This document shows positions 16,440 through 23,773 of a stretch of 55,716 bases of DNA, piece after piece. The DNA lies in NCBI GenBank assembly GCA_934486755.1, contig CAKSQT010000004.1:1-55716 (forward strand), given 5' to 3'. This DNA comes from an uncultured Eubacteriales bacterium. GTDB taxonomy: Bacteria > Bacillota > Clostridia > Oscillospirales > Acutalibacteraceae. The notes below the pieces were generated by a model. It did not search any database. It saw only the letters and a program-made list of their open reading frames with translations, and was not told the DNA's origin. The translations under genes were made by a program, and so were the position numbers. Within the stretch, counting starts at the first letter, position 1; each line of letters opens with the position of its first letter.

Positions 16440-17855
16440 ATGGAAAACTTGCAAAAAATCAAAGAGAAGACCGTTGCGGCGTTTAAAACGGCTGTCTCTT
16501 TTTTTTCGGCACATAAAATTGCTTCGGCGGTAACGGCGGCAGTCGCTTTGGCATTAGCGGCTGTCATCATTTTGGTAACGGCTTTGCAGTCTGCCGCAAA
16601 ACGCAAAGCGAACGCGGATATATCTTCCGATGTTTCTTCCGCACCGTCCGTCAGCTCGCAGGAGGCTGTTTCTTCCGAGCCCGAACCCGAACCGATACCC
16701 GAGCCTGAGCCTACGCCTTCGACGGCTCCCGCTCCCAAACCGAAAAAAGCGGCTGTCCCCGCGGTTCAGGCGCCGTCTGTGCCTGTCGGAACCGATTTTA
16801 AATACAATTCTAATATGAGCCCTGACAACAATGTGTTTTTGGACGCATTGGTTTACACGGGCTATAATCTTCAAGCCCAGCGCAACAGCGGACTTATGTG
16901 GGCGTCGGGCAACAATTACGTGCTTTGCTCCCGCAAAAGGGGACTCGGCTGGCTTTCAAAAATAACCTACGGCGGCGGAAGCACGGGATACGAGACCGTG
17001 AACGGCAAGCCTGACATACACGCCTTTGAAAAAAAGGGTCTTGTCTGCGCCACCTACGTTACATACGTTTATTTCAACTACCTGCCCAATGTCGCGGGGA
17101 TAGACACGTCCTCACTCCCCCGTCCCGAGCGCTCGTATGACGCAAACAGCTGGTACAACGCCGCTCTGCAATGGGTAAACTTGGGGTATTCAAGGTTTAT
17201 AAACTTTTCGGCGAACGATGGCGGCAGCGTTACGCGCGATATATCCTTCAAGCCGTCCGAAAGCATACCGATAGGCTCAATTATGTGTATGCAGGATTGG
17301 TACAACCGCAACGGCCACTGCACCCACGTTTCGATATACGCGGGTTACTCGGGCGGATACCATTGGGTCACCCACGTGGGCAACGCAAACGGACCCGAAT
17401 TTTGCGCTATGGAGCGTATGAACCGCAAGCCCGACCCGCAATGGCCGCTTAAAATAATCACACCGCCGTCTAACATCAGATTTTCGGCGTCGGTCGAGGC
17501 GTATATAACCGACCAAAACGGCGCGCCTATGCAGGGAGTTCCCGTATCGGTCAAAAACCTCGCAAACGGGAATATATCCGAGCTTGGCGTTACCGACGCA
17601 AACGGTTATATTTCAGGCGACGGATATTCCTACGGCGAGCATCAGATAATACAGGGCGTGCCGTCGGGTTATACCTGTGACGCTGCCGCCGTGAACGTGA
17701 GATTTACAACGCAAAATAACAGTATGACTACCGTCAGGTTCACCAACAACTTGATTCCTCCCCCAGAACCCGAACCGATTCCCGAACCCGAGCCGCCGCA
17801 GGAGAGCGAACCTCCCGCCGAATCGGGCAACGGCTCGCAAAGCGAAATTTCATAA
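16440..17855 (+). CDS. Membrane-anchored NlpC/P60-like cysteine hydrolase with Cna-B-like domain
   Basis: Extracellular, cell-wall-directed protein of 471 residues. One membrane helix (about 29-50) acts as signal anchor, then a Ser/Pro/Glu linker with PEPEPIPEPEP (81-91). The enzyme domain (about 125-340) has candidate catalytic Cys203 in GLVCATYVTYVYFNY and His296 in HCTHVSIYAGYSGGYHW, consistent with an NlpC/P60 or CHAP-type amidase/endopeptidase. A Cna-B-like beta domain follows (about 350-430), then a second PEPEPIPEPEP run and an acidic tail. No LPXTG motif. Substrate (peptidoglycan) is inferred. Confidence 0.7.
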   Translation: MENLQKIKEKTVAAFKTAVSFFSAHKIASAVTAAVALALAAVIILVTALQSAAKRKANADISSDVSSAPSVSSQEAVSSEPEPEPIPEPEPTPSTAPAPKPKKAAVPAVQAPSVPVGTDFKYNSNMSPDNNVFLDALVYTGYNLQAQRNSGLMWASGNNYVLCSRKRGLGWLSKITYGGGSTGYETVNGKPDIHAFEKKGLVCATYVTYVYFNYLPNVAGIDTSSLPRPERSYDANSWYNAALQWVNLGYSRFINFSANDGGSVTRDISFKPSESIPIGSIMCMQDWYNRNGHCTHVSIYAGYSGGYHWVTHVGNANGPEFCAMERMNRKPDPQWPLKIITPPSNIRFSASVEAYITDQNGAPMQGVPVSVKNLANGNISELGVTDANGYISGDGYSYGEHQIIQGVPSGYTCDAAAVNVRFTTQNNSMTTVRFTNNLIPPPEPEPIPEPEPPQESEPPAESGNGSQSEIS

Positions 17856-17856
17856 T

Positions 17857-17902
17857 AAAAAATTCGGCAAAAGCATTTATCGTTTGCTTTCGCCGAATTT
17901 TT
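17857..17902 (+). terminator. Terminator after the NlpC/P60-like gene
   Basis: The stem AAAAATTCGGC pairs with GCCGAATTTTT around an inner AAAGCA/TGCTTT helix and is followed by a T-rich tract. Confidence 0.8.
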
Positions 17903-17931
17903 ATTTATTAGCGGACAAATTAAAGTTTTAA

Positions 17932-17973
17932 GCGGCAGATACCCACCATTTTTTATAGGGGAGTATCTGTCGT
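17932..17973 (-). terminator. Hairpin terminator after hsp20
   Basis: Inverted repeat CGACAGATAC / GTATCTGCCG directly after the hsp20 stop on the reverse strand. The following U-run is weak, so termination strength is uncertain. Confidence 0.5.
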
Positions 17974-17978
17974 CTGAT

Positions 17979-18434
17979 TTATTCAATTTCAAGGCGGTGG
18001 GACGCGGGAATTTCCTTATCCCGCTTCGGCATTGTCAGTTTCAAAACGCCGTCCTCATATTTTGCCTTTATTTCATCGGTCTTTACGCCCGATACGTCAA
18101 ACTGACGGCTGTATGAACCGTAGGAACGCTCGCAGCGAATGTATTTGCCTTTCTTATCCTTTTCCTCATGCTCCGAATGGCGTTCAGCGCTGACAGTGAG
18201 CAAATCGCCGTTTATGTCGAGCTTGATGTCTTTTTTATCAAACCCAGGCAGGTCGGCTTCAAGCAGATAGCTGTCGCCGTTATCGGTAATATCGGTCTTA
18301 AATTCCGCCAAAGAATCGTTTTCAAACAGCGAAAACGGATTGGTAAAGAAGTTCTTTTCAAATTCGTCCATAGCGCGGAACGGGTTATAATTTAAAGCGT
18401 GGTTTTTACGTTCATAAGGTCTCATTTCAAACAT
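17979..18434 (-). CDS. hsp20: Hsp20/alpha-crystallin small heat-shock protein
   Basis: ATP-independent holdase that keeps unfolding proteins soluble. The 151-residue protein has a variable N-terminal arm, an alpha-crystallin domain (about 45-140; LLEADLPGFDKKDIKLDINGDLLTVSAE, then GSYSRQFDVSG and YEDGVLKLTMPK) and the C-terminal I-X-I-like tail HRLEIE. It stands alone, with a long upstream leader and a perfect CIRCE site, indicating HrcA control. The ATG at 18434 follows SD CGGAGGA. Confidence 0.93.
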   Translation of the reverse strand: MFEMRPYERKNHALNYNPFRAMDEFEKNFFTNPFSLFENDSLAEFKTDITDNGDSYLLEADLPGFDKKDIKLDINGDLLTVSAERHSEHEEKDKKGKYIRCERSYGSYSRQFDVSGVKTDEIKAKYEDGVLKLTMPKRDKEIPASHRLEIE

Positions 18435-18442
18435 AATAAAAA

Positions 18443-18500
18443 TCCTCCGAAAATTTATATTTTCCGATTCATTTTTATTTACTTTCCGACTGAATCGGAG
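18443..18500 (-). promoter_or_regulatory. Structured leader of hsp20, possible RNA thermometer
   Basis: In the leader the 8-base arms CCGATTCA / TGAATCGG (18498-18491 and 18471-18464) can form a hairpin, and CTCCG (18500-18496) can alternatively pair with the SD core CGGAG (18449-18445). Temperature-sensitive masking of the SD is plausible but unproven. Confidence 0.35.
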
Positions 18501-18644
18501 ATCGGAACGCTTGTGTAATCAATTCACATTGACCCATCGGCGGTCACCTTCTTACGTTTTATATGTCTTTTTCCTTTCGACGATTATATTATATGCGCAC
18601 TTATTGCATATTTTATTATTCTTTTATGAACAATTTGTAAACAA

Positions 18645-18671
18645 TTAGCACTCTCGGTGTGAGAGTGCTAA
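18645..18671. promoter_or_regulatory. CIRCE operator for HrcA
   Basis: TTAGCACTC-N9-GAGTGCTAA with both arms perfect. It lies upstream of hsp20 and directly after the stop of the AraC gene. A weak TTTACA-17-TAATAA promoter follows it in the hsp20 direction. hrcA itself is not in the window. Confidence 0.92.
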
Positions 18672-19502
18672 TTATCTGTTTTTCTCATATTTTTGCTTGT
18701 ATTTTTTCGGTGTGATGCCGAAAAAATGCGTAAAATCCGAAATAAAGTGCGAACAGTCGGAAAAACCCGCCCCGTCCGACGCCTGCTGAACCGTTTTTCC
18801 GCTTTTAAGCGCCGAAGCGGCAAAATTCAGGCGGTTTTCCTTTAAAAACGCCTTTGGAGATTTGCCTAAACATTTTGCGAAATGCCTTTCAAGCGTATTT
18901 ATGCTGACATTTGCCATAGCCGCTATATCGGTTATGTATATCTGCTGCCTATAATTTTTCGATATGAAATCGACCGCAAGGCTGACATCGTCGGGCAAGA
19001 CCGTCGCTGTCGTTTCAGGCTTTGAATCCGCCGCACCGAGCATATTTAAAAACGTTAACAGCGTCGCCGAACTTTTAAGTCCTTCACAGCCGTTTTCAAG
19101 CAATTTTCCAAGCAAAGCTTCAACCTGTTCCAGCTCGGCGGCGCTGAGATTTTTATGAACAACGCCGTCGGACGAGTCTTTAAAAAGCTGTTTTCCTATC
19201 CAATCGTCACGGGTGACGGAGGCGGTTATCCAATAATGCCCGTGCGGCGAACGCCTGTTGTTATAGGCGCAGTTGTGCATAATTTCGGGGGCTATGATAA
19301 GCACGCTGCCGCGCTTTATGCGGTAAACGCGCTTTTCTATGATAAAATATACGTCGCCCGACAGATTTATGTATATCTCGGTCTTGTTGTGTGAATGTGG
19401 CAGGTCGTCCTCATAGTCGCATACGCCGTCCGGTTTCACACAGCAAAGATTAAAATCGAACCCGGAAATTTCCGGAAAATTGATTGAATAATTGTATACC
19501 AC
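18672..19502 (-). CDS. AraC-family regulator with cupin sensor domain
   Basis: A 276-residue transcription regulator. The N-terminal AraC-type cupin (about 15-110) has DLPHSHNKTEIYINLSGDVYFII and IIAPEIMHNC, a sugar-sensor fold. The C-terminal pair of helix-turn-helices (about 180-275) includes ITDIAAMANVSINTLERHFAKCLGKSPKAFL and AGFSDCSHFISDFTHFFGITPKKYK. It is divergent from the DMT transporter gene, its likely target. Ligand is unknown. Confidence 0.85.
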   Translation of the reverse strand: MVYNYSINFPEISGFDFNLCCVKPDGVCDYEDDLPHSHNKTEIYINLSGDVYFIIEKRVYRIKRGSVLIIAPEIMHNCAYNNRRSPHGHYWITASVTRDDWIGKQLFKDSSDGVVHKNLSAAELEQVEALLGKLLENGCEGLKSSATLLTFLNMLGAADSKPETTATVLPDDVSLAVDFISKNYRQQIYITDIAAMANVSINTLERHFAKCLGKSPKAFLKENRLNFAASALKSGKTVQQASDGAGFSDCSHFISDFTHFFGITPKKYKQKYEKNR

Positions 19503-19551
19503 AGTATCACCTGCCCGTCATTATGGTGATTATATCATATTTTATGGTGAA

Positions 19552-19573
19552 AATAAACTATTAATAGTTATTT
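19552..19573. promoter_or_regulatory. AT-rich palindrome between AraC and DMT genes
   Basis: AATAAACTATTAATAGTTATT is an imperfect palindrome centred on CTATTAATAG, with a nearby repeat of TTATGGTGA. It lies in the divergent control region and is a candidate regulator site. Confidence 0.35.
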
Positions 19574-19620
19574 TATCGTGATATTATTGCATTGCAACAA
19601 TTCAATAGGGGGAGTTATAA

Positions 19621-20532
19621 ATGACGTTGCAAACCTTCTTGCTTTTGGCTGTGACCCTTGCGGCAGGGCTGTGCCTGAACTTTGTGAAAAACATTTTCTG
19701 CAAAAAATTTCAGCGCAACATTTCAGATACATATATATACTCCGTAGTGAACGGTATCTTTGCGGTGCTTACCGTGGCGCTTATTTCGGGCGGAAAAGTC
19801 GCGGTTTCGTCCGCAACGCTTTTTTACGCCGTTATTTACGGCATAAATTGGGTGTTGCTTGCGGTCGTTAATAATTTGGCTCTTAAAACGGGTCCGCTTT
19901 CCTATACTTCGGTTATAATTTCGCTTTCGCTGGTTATTCCGACCTTTTCGGGCTGGCTTTTTTGGAATGAAAAAATCAATGCGTTACAGCTTATCGGAAT
20001 AATATTTATGATAATGTGCTTCGTTCTCTCAAACGAAAAAAGCGAGGACGATAAAAAAGCAAAGAAAATTTGGTATGTATATGTGACAGTCGCCTTTGTA
20101 TCAAACGGATTTTGCGGAATTATTCAAAAACTGCACCAATCTTCAAGCGGTGCCGAGCAAACAACGGGATTTGTATTCACCGCTTTGCTGATTTCGATAG
20201 TTATATCAACTCCGCTTATGCTGTTTTTTAAAGGCAAAGAAAGAAAAAACCGCCCGTCTGAAAACTCGGAGGGCTTAAAGACGGGCAGTAAGACTAAATA
20301 TATCGTCCTTCTTTTGCTTTTGACCGCAGGCGTATGCTCGGGTCTTGTAAATCAAATCAACCTGTATCTTGTAGGCATTATGGACAGCGCGGTATTCTTC
20401 CCCGTGGTGAACGGCGGAAATCTTATACTGACAATGCTACTCTCGGTCACGGCATTCAAGGAAAAACCGACCTCTAAGCAATGGCTCGGTCTTGCGATGG
20501 GAATGACCGCAGTTATTATGCTATGCGTTTGA
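19621..20532 (+). CDS. EamA/DMT superfamily transporter
   Basis: A 303-residue membrane protein with about ten hydrophobic helices in two similar halves, as in EamA/RhaT-like drug/metabolite transporters. The first half ends in SLVIPTFSGWLFWNEKINALQLIGIIFMIMCF; the second in FFPVVNGGNLILTMLLSVTAFKEKPTSKQWLGLAMGM, the repeated EK...Q..G signature. A hydrophilic loop lies near 200-235. SD GGGGGAG precedes the ATG. The adjacent sugar-sensing-type AraC regulator suggests a metabolite or sugar role. Confidence 0.8.
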   Translation: MTLQTFLLLAVTLAAGLCLNFVKNIFCKKFQRNISDTYIYSVVNGIFAVLTVALISGGKVAVSSATLFYAVIYGINWVLLAVVNNLALKTGPLSYTSVIISLSLVIPTFSGWLFWNEKINALQLIGIIFMIMCFVLSNEKSEDDKKAKKIWYVYVTVAFVSNGFCGIIQKLHQSSSGAEQTTGFVFTALLISIVISTPLMLFFKGKERKNRPSENSEGLKTGSKTKYIVLLLLLTAGVCSGLVNQINLYLVGIMDSAVFFPVVNGGNLILTMLLSVTAFKEKPTSKQWLGLAMGMTAVIMLCV

Positions 20533-20541
20533 TTTTATAAA

Positions 20542-21258
20542 TTATTTTTTTCTAAGCACAATTTTGATAAAATTAAGGTATTTCCCCGCGCCTGCGTTCA
20601 TTGATTTGCGGTCGCCTATCGCATACTCGTTGTCCTGAGCGAGCCAGTCCGCCCAGACCTCATCGTTGCTTTCCATTTCTTCAACCGTTATAAGCTCGGC
20701 GCCCCTGCATTTGCCCGTGACCGCGCGCCAATATTCCGTATCGCGCATATATTCAAGCTGTTCGGGCGTCCACGAAAGCAATAGCTCTTTGGGCAGATTA
20801 TCGTGGCAGTCCTTTTTCATACCTGGTATTGAAATGTAGACATAGCCTCCGCTTTTTACAAAGGGAAGGAGCTTATCATCAAGATAATTTTCGTCGCGCC
20901 CGAAATAGTTGTAGGAATCGGTCGTAACGATCGCGTCAAAAAAGTCTTTTTCAAACGGCAGGTCGGTCGCGTCCGCCTTTACGGGGATGATTTTACCGCG
21001 GTCTACCCCCATACTGTCGAAAAATTTTCGGTTTTCGTCAGGGTCGCTCCAAAGGTCAGCGGCGTAAACCGTAAAGCCGTATTCCTTGGCAAGAAATACG
21101 CTTGTGAGTCCCTGACCGCTCCCGAGGTCGCAGACAACTGCGCCATCGGGAATTTTGTTGTTAATTAAAAGCTCTTCTTCGAGTTTTATCGGGTTTGGTC
21201 CCATAATTTTAGCCATTAATTCGGGTGTGTTGTATTTTTCGCTTTTAATATATTTCAT
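20542..21258 (-). CDS. Class I SAM-dependent methyltransferase
   Basis: A 238-residue cytosolic enzyme with a Rossmann methyltransferase core: motif I VVCDLGSGQGLTSVF (about 41-55), motif II YAADLW, and DAIVTTDSYNYF. It ends with an extra C-terminal segment and KFI-type basic tail. Overlaps the TetR gene by 4 bases, so the TetR protein probably controls it. Substrate is unknown; a small molecule or an antimicrobial compound is possible. Confidence 0.8.
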   Translation of the reverse strand: MKYIKSEKYNTPELMAKIMGPNPIKLEEELLINNKIPDGAVVCDLGSGQGLTSVFLAKEYGFTVYAADLWSDPDENRKFFDSMGVDRGKIIPVKADATDLPFEKDFFDAIVTTDSYNYFGRDENYLDDKLLPFVKSGGYVYISIPGMKKDCHDNLPKELLLSWTPEQLEYMRDTEYWRAVTGKCRGAELITVEEMESNDEVWADWLAQDNEYAIGDRKSMNAGAGKYLNFIKIVLRKK

Positions 21259-21854
21259 TTTGTTTTCTCCTTAAAAAAATTATTTATGCGGTCTTTAAGC
21301 AATGCCTTTTTATCGGGTATATTCGCCGTGTTCATCAAAAGATACATAGGCGCGTAATATTCGATAGCGAGCATTAACGGGTCGGCGTTTCGGAAAACGC
21401 CGTTTTTTATCATCTCGGCAAATATATCGCGCATATATTCTATCGGCCCGTCGGTAAGACAGCCGCTGTAAAGCTCAGCCGAACGCCCGTCGCGGTACTG
21501 CTCCAACATAAGCATTTTCCTGAAATTCGAGGCGAATTTGTCCTCCGTCCAGAATTCAAATTGAGCGACGGTGAATTTCTTCACATCTTCTACCGAGGTT
21601 TTGGCGTACTCCTCTGCCCCGTTTTCATAGGTGTTTTCGGGAACGCCGTACTCCCTTGAACGCTCGGCGTCAATATCGAACATTCTTTTTACTATGCTGT
21701 CGAAAATATCCCTTTTGTTTTTATAGTGCTTGTAAAGCGCGCCCTTGGTTATGCCGAGAGCGCCCGCTATGTCGCTTACCGAGACCGCTTCATATCCGTT
21801 TTTTGCGAACAGTTCAAGCGATACCGACAGTATCTTTTCCTTTGTATCAGTCAT
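21255..21854 (-). CDS. TetR-family repressor
   Basis: A 199-residue repressor. The N-terminal helix-turn-helix ILSVSLELFAKNGYEAVSVSDIAGALGITKGALYKHYKNKRDIF (residues 8-51) is typical; the C-terminal ligand domain is unspecific. It sits first in an operon with a methyltransferase and has a very long perfect palindrome across its promoter, so it almost surely represses its own operon. Confidence 0.88.
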   Translation of the reverse strand: MTDTKEKILSVSLELFAKNGYEAVSVSDIAGALGITKGALYKHYKNKRDIFDSIVKRMFDIDAERSREYGVPENTYENGAEEYAKTSVEDVKKFTVAQFEFWTEDKFASNFRKMLMLEQYRDGRSAELYSGCLTDGPIEYMRDIFAEMIKNGVFRNADPLMLAIEYYAPMYLLMNTANIPDKKALLKDRINNFFKEKTK

Positions 21855-21870
21855 ACATATCCTCCAAAAA

Positions 21871-21911
21871 GTGAACGAGTGTTTACTACATTATAGTAAA
21901 CACTCGTTCAC
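21871..21911. promoter_or_regulatory. TetR operator, 18-bp perfect arms
   Basis: GTGAACGAGTGTTTACTA (21871-21888) and its exact reverse complement (21894-21911) flank 5 bases. The palindrome covers the promoter spacer and -10, so repressor binding would block polymerase. Confidence 0.88.
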
Positions 21912-21918
21912 TTGTCAA
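21890..21918 (-). promoter_or_regulatory. Promoter of the TetR-methyltransferase operon
   Basis: Reverse strand TTGACA (21918-21913), 17-base spacer, TATAAT (21895-21890), embedded in the operator palindrome. Confidence 0.85.
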
Positions 21919-21925
21919 GAGATTT

Positions 21926-23686
21926 TTAATAAATTCTTATTTCGCATATTCTTGCGGTATTGCAGCCGTGCGTTTTGTTCACGGTTATTCTCACCGTATC
22001 GCAAACAACATCGCTTTTAACATCATTCAACCGCTGATAATTTCCGCAAATATCTTTTTTACCGACAACCGCGCCGTTTAAGAGGTATTCCACGGTGTAG
22101 TCCTTAACTATTGTGTCGGGTATGCCGTAGGCTTGCCTTACGTGGTGCCATTTTGAAAGGCTTATCATAATTTCGACAGAGAGGTTTGAGTCAAAGGTTA
22201 TGAGCGTATCGCTTACCCTCTGGGGTTCAGGCAGTTTAAGCTCGATATACGGTTTTTCATCATTTTCAGCCGACTGCCACATATTGCTGTTTTCGCCGAC
22301 GGGTCTTGAAATGCCGTTTATAACGTTTTCGCATTCGCACTGTTCCTTAAACGAGCTGCAATCTACCGCCGCGGTGCGCGCAAGGTCGTTTTTATCCTCG
22401 TTTTTCACATTCGGTATATAACAGCCGTTTTTAAGCAATATCTGCTGTAACAGCTTTACATCGACCGATTTTGCGTCGGTACGGGATTTTACCGCCAGAG
22501 CCGCCGCAACGCCCGCCGCCTCAGCCGCAACGGCGCAGGTAGCCATAACGCGGGTTGAGGAAAATGCCCTGTGGGACGCGCTGATTATTCTGCCGCCGAG
22601 GAGCAAATTCGGCACGTCGGCGGAATAAATGCAACGGTAAGGGATAGTATATATGCCGTCAAAGAGAACCGATTTATCACCGTTTGCGGGGGTATCGTTT
22701 ATAAAGGCATAGAACCCCTCGGGTCTGTGAGAATCAAGGTGCCAACCGCCGTAGGCTATCGCGTCGTCAAACATTCGGTTTTCAAGCACATCGTTCTCGG
22801 TCAGAACATAATCGCCCTTTATTCTGCGGCTTTCGCGCTTTGCGGGAACGAACGACACCCAATCAAGATAATAATTAGCCGCCTTTTCCTTTTGACCGCC
22901 GTGGTTTTTGATATAATCCCAAATTCCGAATATGATTTTAATCATTTCGTCCCTTGTAAGCTCGGCGTCGCTCACGCAGTTCCATTCGGTGCCGCCGATT
23001 TCAAGCCACCAATATCCGCTTGTTATTTCTTCCCACTTCATATTCTTCGCCCACTCGGCGTTTGAATAGTCGTGCGCCCATTCTGGACGCTCAAACGGCA
23101 CAGGGCGGCCCGCGTCAAGGCTTCTGAACTGTATTGAGTTGCCCATTGTAACGGTATCCGATTTTTCCACCGCATTGGGCTCGCCGAAAACGCTTTTTGC
23201 TTCGCGCCCGAACATATAGGAGGCTCCCGCCTTGGCGGAAACCGAGCCGTCGCCCGTGCAGTCGATAAACATATCGGCTGAAAACTCGAACTCCTTTTCG
23301 GTAGTGTTCTGGTTGCCGATAATGCTTACTATCCTGCCGTTTTCGGTTTTAACCGCGCGGATATATGTATTGAGATAAAGCGTGATATTTTTTTCGGAAA
23401 TAACCTTTTCCCACAAAAGCGTATCAAACATACCGTAGGAATGTTCGGGGTTTCGGTATTTGTTTTCAAGCAAAATTTCTTCAATTATGCCCGTTTCGCG
23501 AAGATTTGGACGTTTGCCGTGCCTTGTCGCGCCGACTATGTGCATACGCACCTCGCTTGAAGCGTTTCCGCCCAGCACCGACCTGTCCTGCACGAGAGCA
23601 ACCGTACAGCCCTGCCTTGCCGCGGCTATCGCCGCGCATATTCCCGAAATTCCTCCGCCTGCAACCGCAATATCATATTTCAGCAT
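21926..23686 (-). CDS. FAD-dependent oxidoreductase with C-terminal beta domain
   Basis: A 586-residue flavoprotein of the FAD_oxidored type. The dinucleotide site is DIAVAGGGISGICAAIAAA (5-23), followed by GGNASSEVRMHIVGA (39-53) and the second FAD strand FIDCTGDGSVSAKAGA. The C-terminal about 150 residues (from GISRPVGENSNMWQS) look like a discoidin/F5-8-type beta sandwich, often sugar-binding. Last gene of the xylose/GH2 operon, after an unusually structured 87-base gap. Substrate unknown; oxidation of a sugar or glycoside is an inference. Confidence 0.75.
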   Translation of the reverse strand: MLKYDIAVAGGGISGICAAIAAARQGCTVALVQDRSVLGGNASSEVRMHIVGATRHGKRPNLRETGIIEEILLENKYRNPEHSYGMFDTLLWEKVISEKNITLYLNTYIRAVKTENGRIVSIIGNQNTTEKEFEFSADMFIDCTGDGSVSAKAGASYMFGREAKSVFGEPNAVEKSDTVTMGNSIQFRSLDAGRPVPFERPEWAHDYSNAEWAKNMKWEEITSGYWWLEIGGTEWNCVSDAELTRDEMIKIIFGIWDYIKNHGGQKEKAANYYLDWVSFVPAKRESRRIKGDYVLTENDVLENRMFDDAIAYGGWHLDSHRPEGFYAFINDTPANGDKSVLFDGIYTIPYRCIYSADVPNLLLGGRIISASHRAFSSTRVMATCAVAAEAAGVAAALAVKSRTDAKSVDVKLLQQILLKNGCYIPNVKNEDKNDLARTAAVDCSSFKEQCECENVINGISRPVGENSNMWQSAENDEKPYIELKLPEPQRVSDTLITFDSNLSVEIMISLSKWHHVRQAYGIPDTIVKDYTVEYLLNGAVVGKKDICGNYQRLNDVKSDVVCDTVRITVNKTHGCNTARICEIRIY

Positions 23687-23693
23687 AGAAAAA

Positions 23694-23760
23694 TACCTCC
23701 TGTCGCACTAAATATATTTTAGCATTGGCAGGAGGTAAAAATATTTAATTATTTGTGCGA
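23694..23760 (-). promoter_or_regulatory. Candidate two-state RNA switch before the FAD gene
   Basis: The reverse-strand transcript has TCGCAC (23760-23755), TACCTCCTG (23737-23729), GTGCGA (23708-23703) and CAGGAGGTA (23702-23694), the last being the SD. CCTCCTG:CAGGAGG pairing hides the SD; TCGCAC:GTGCGA pairing excludes it and frees the SD. The two are mutually exclusive. Confidence 0.5.
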
Positions 23761-23773
23761 TAACTTTAACAAC

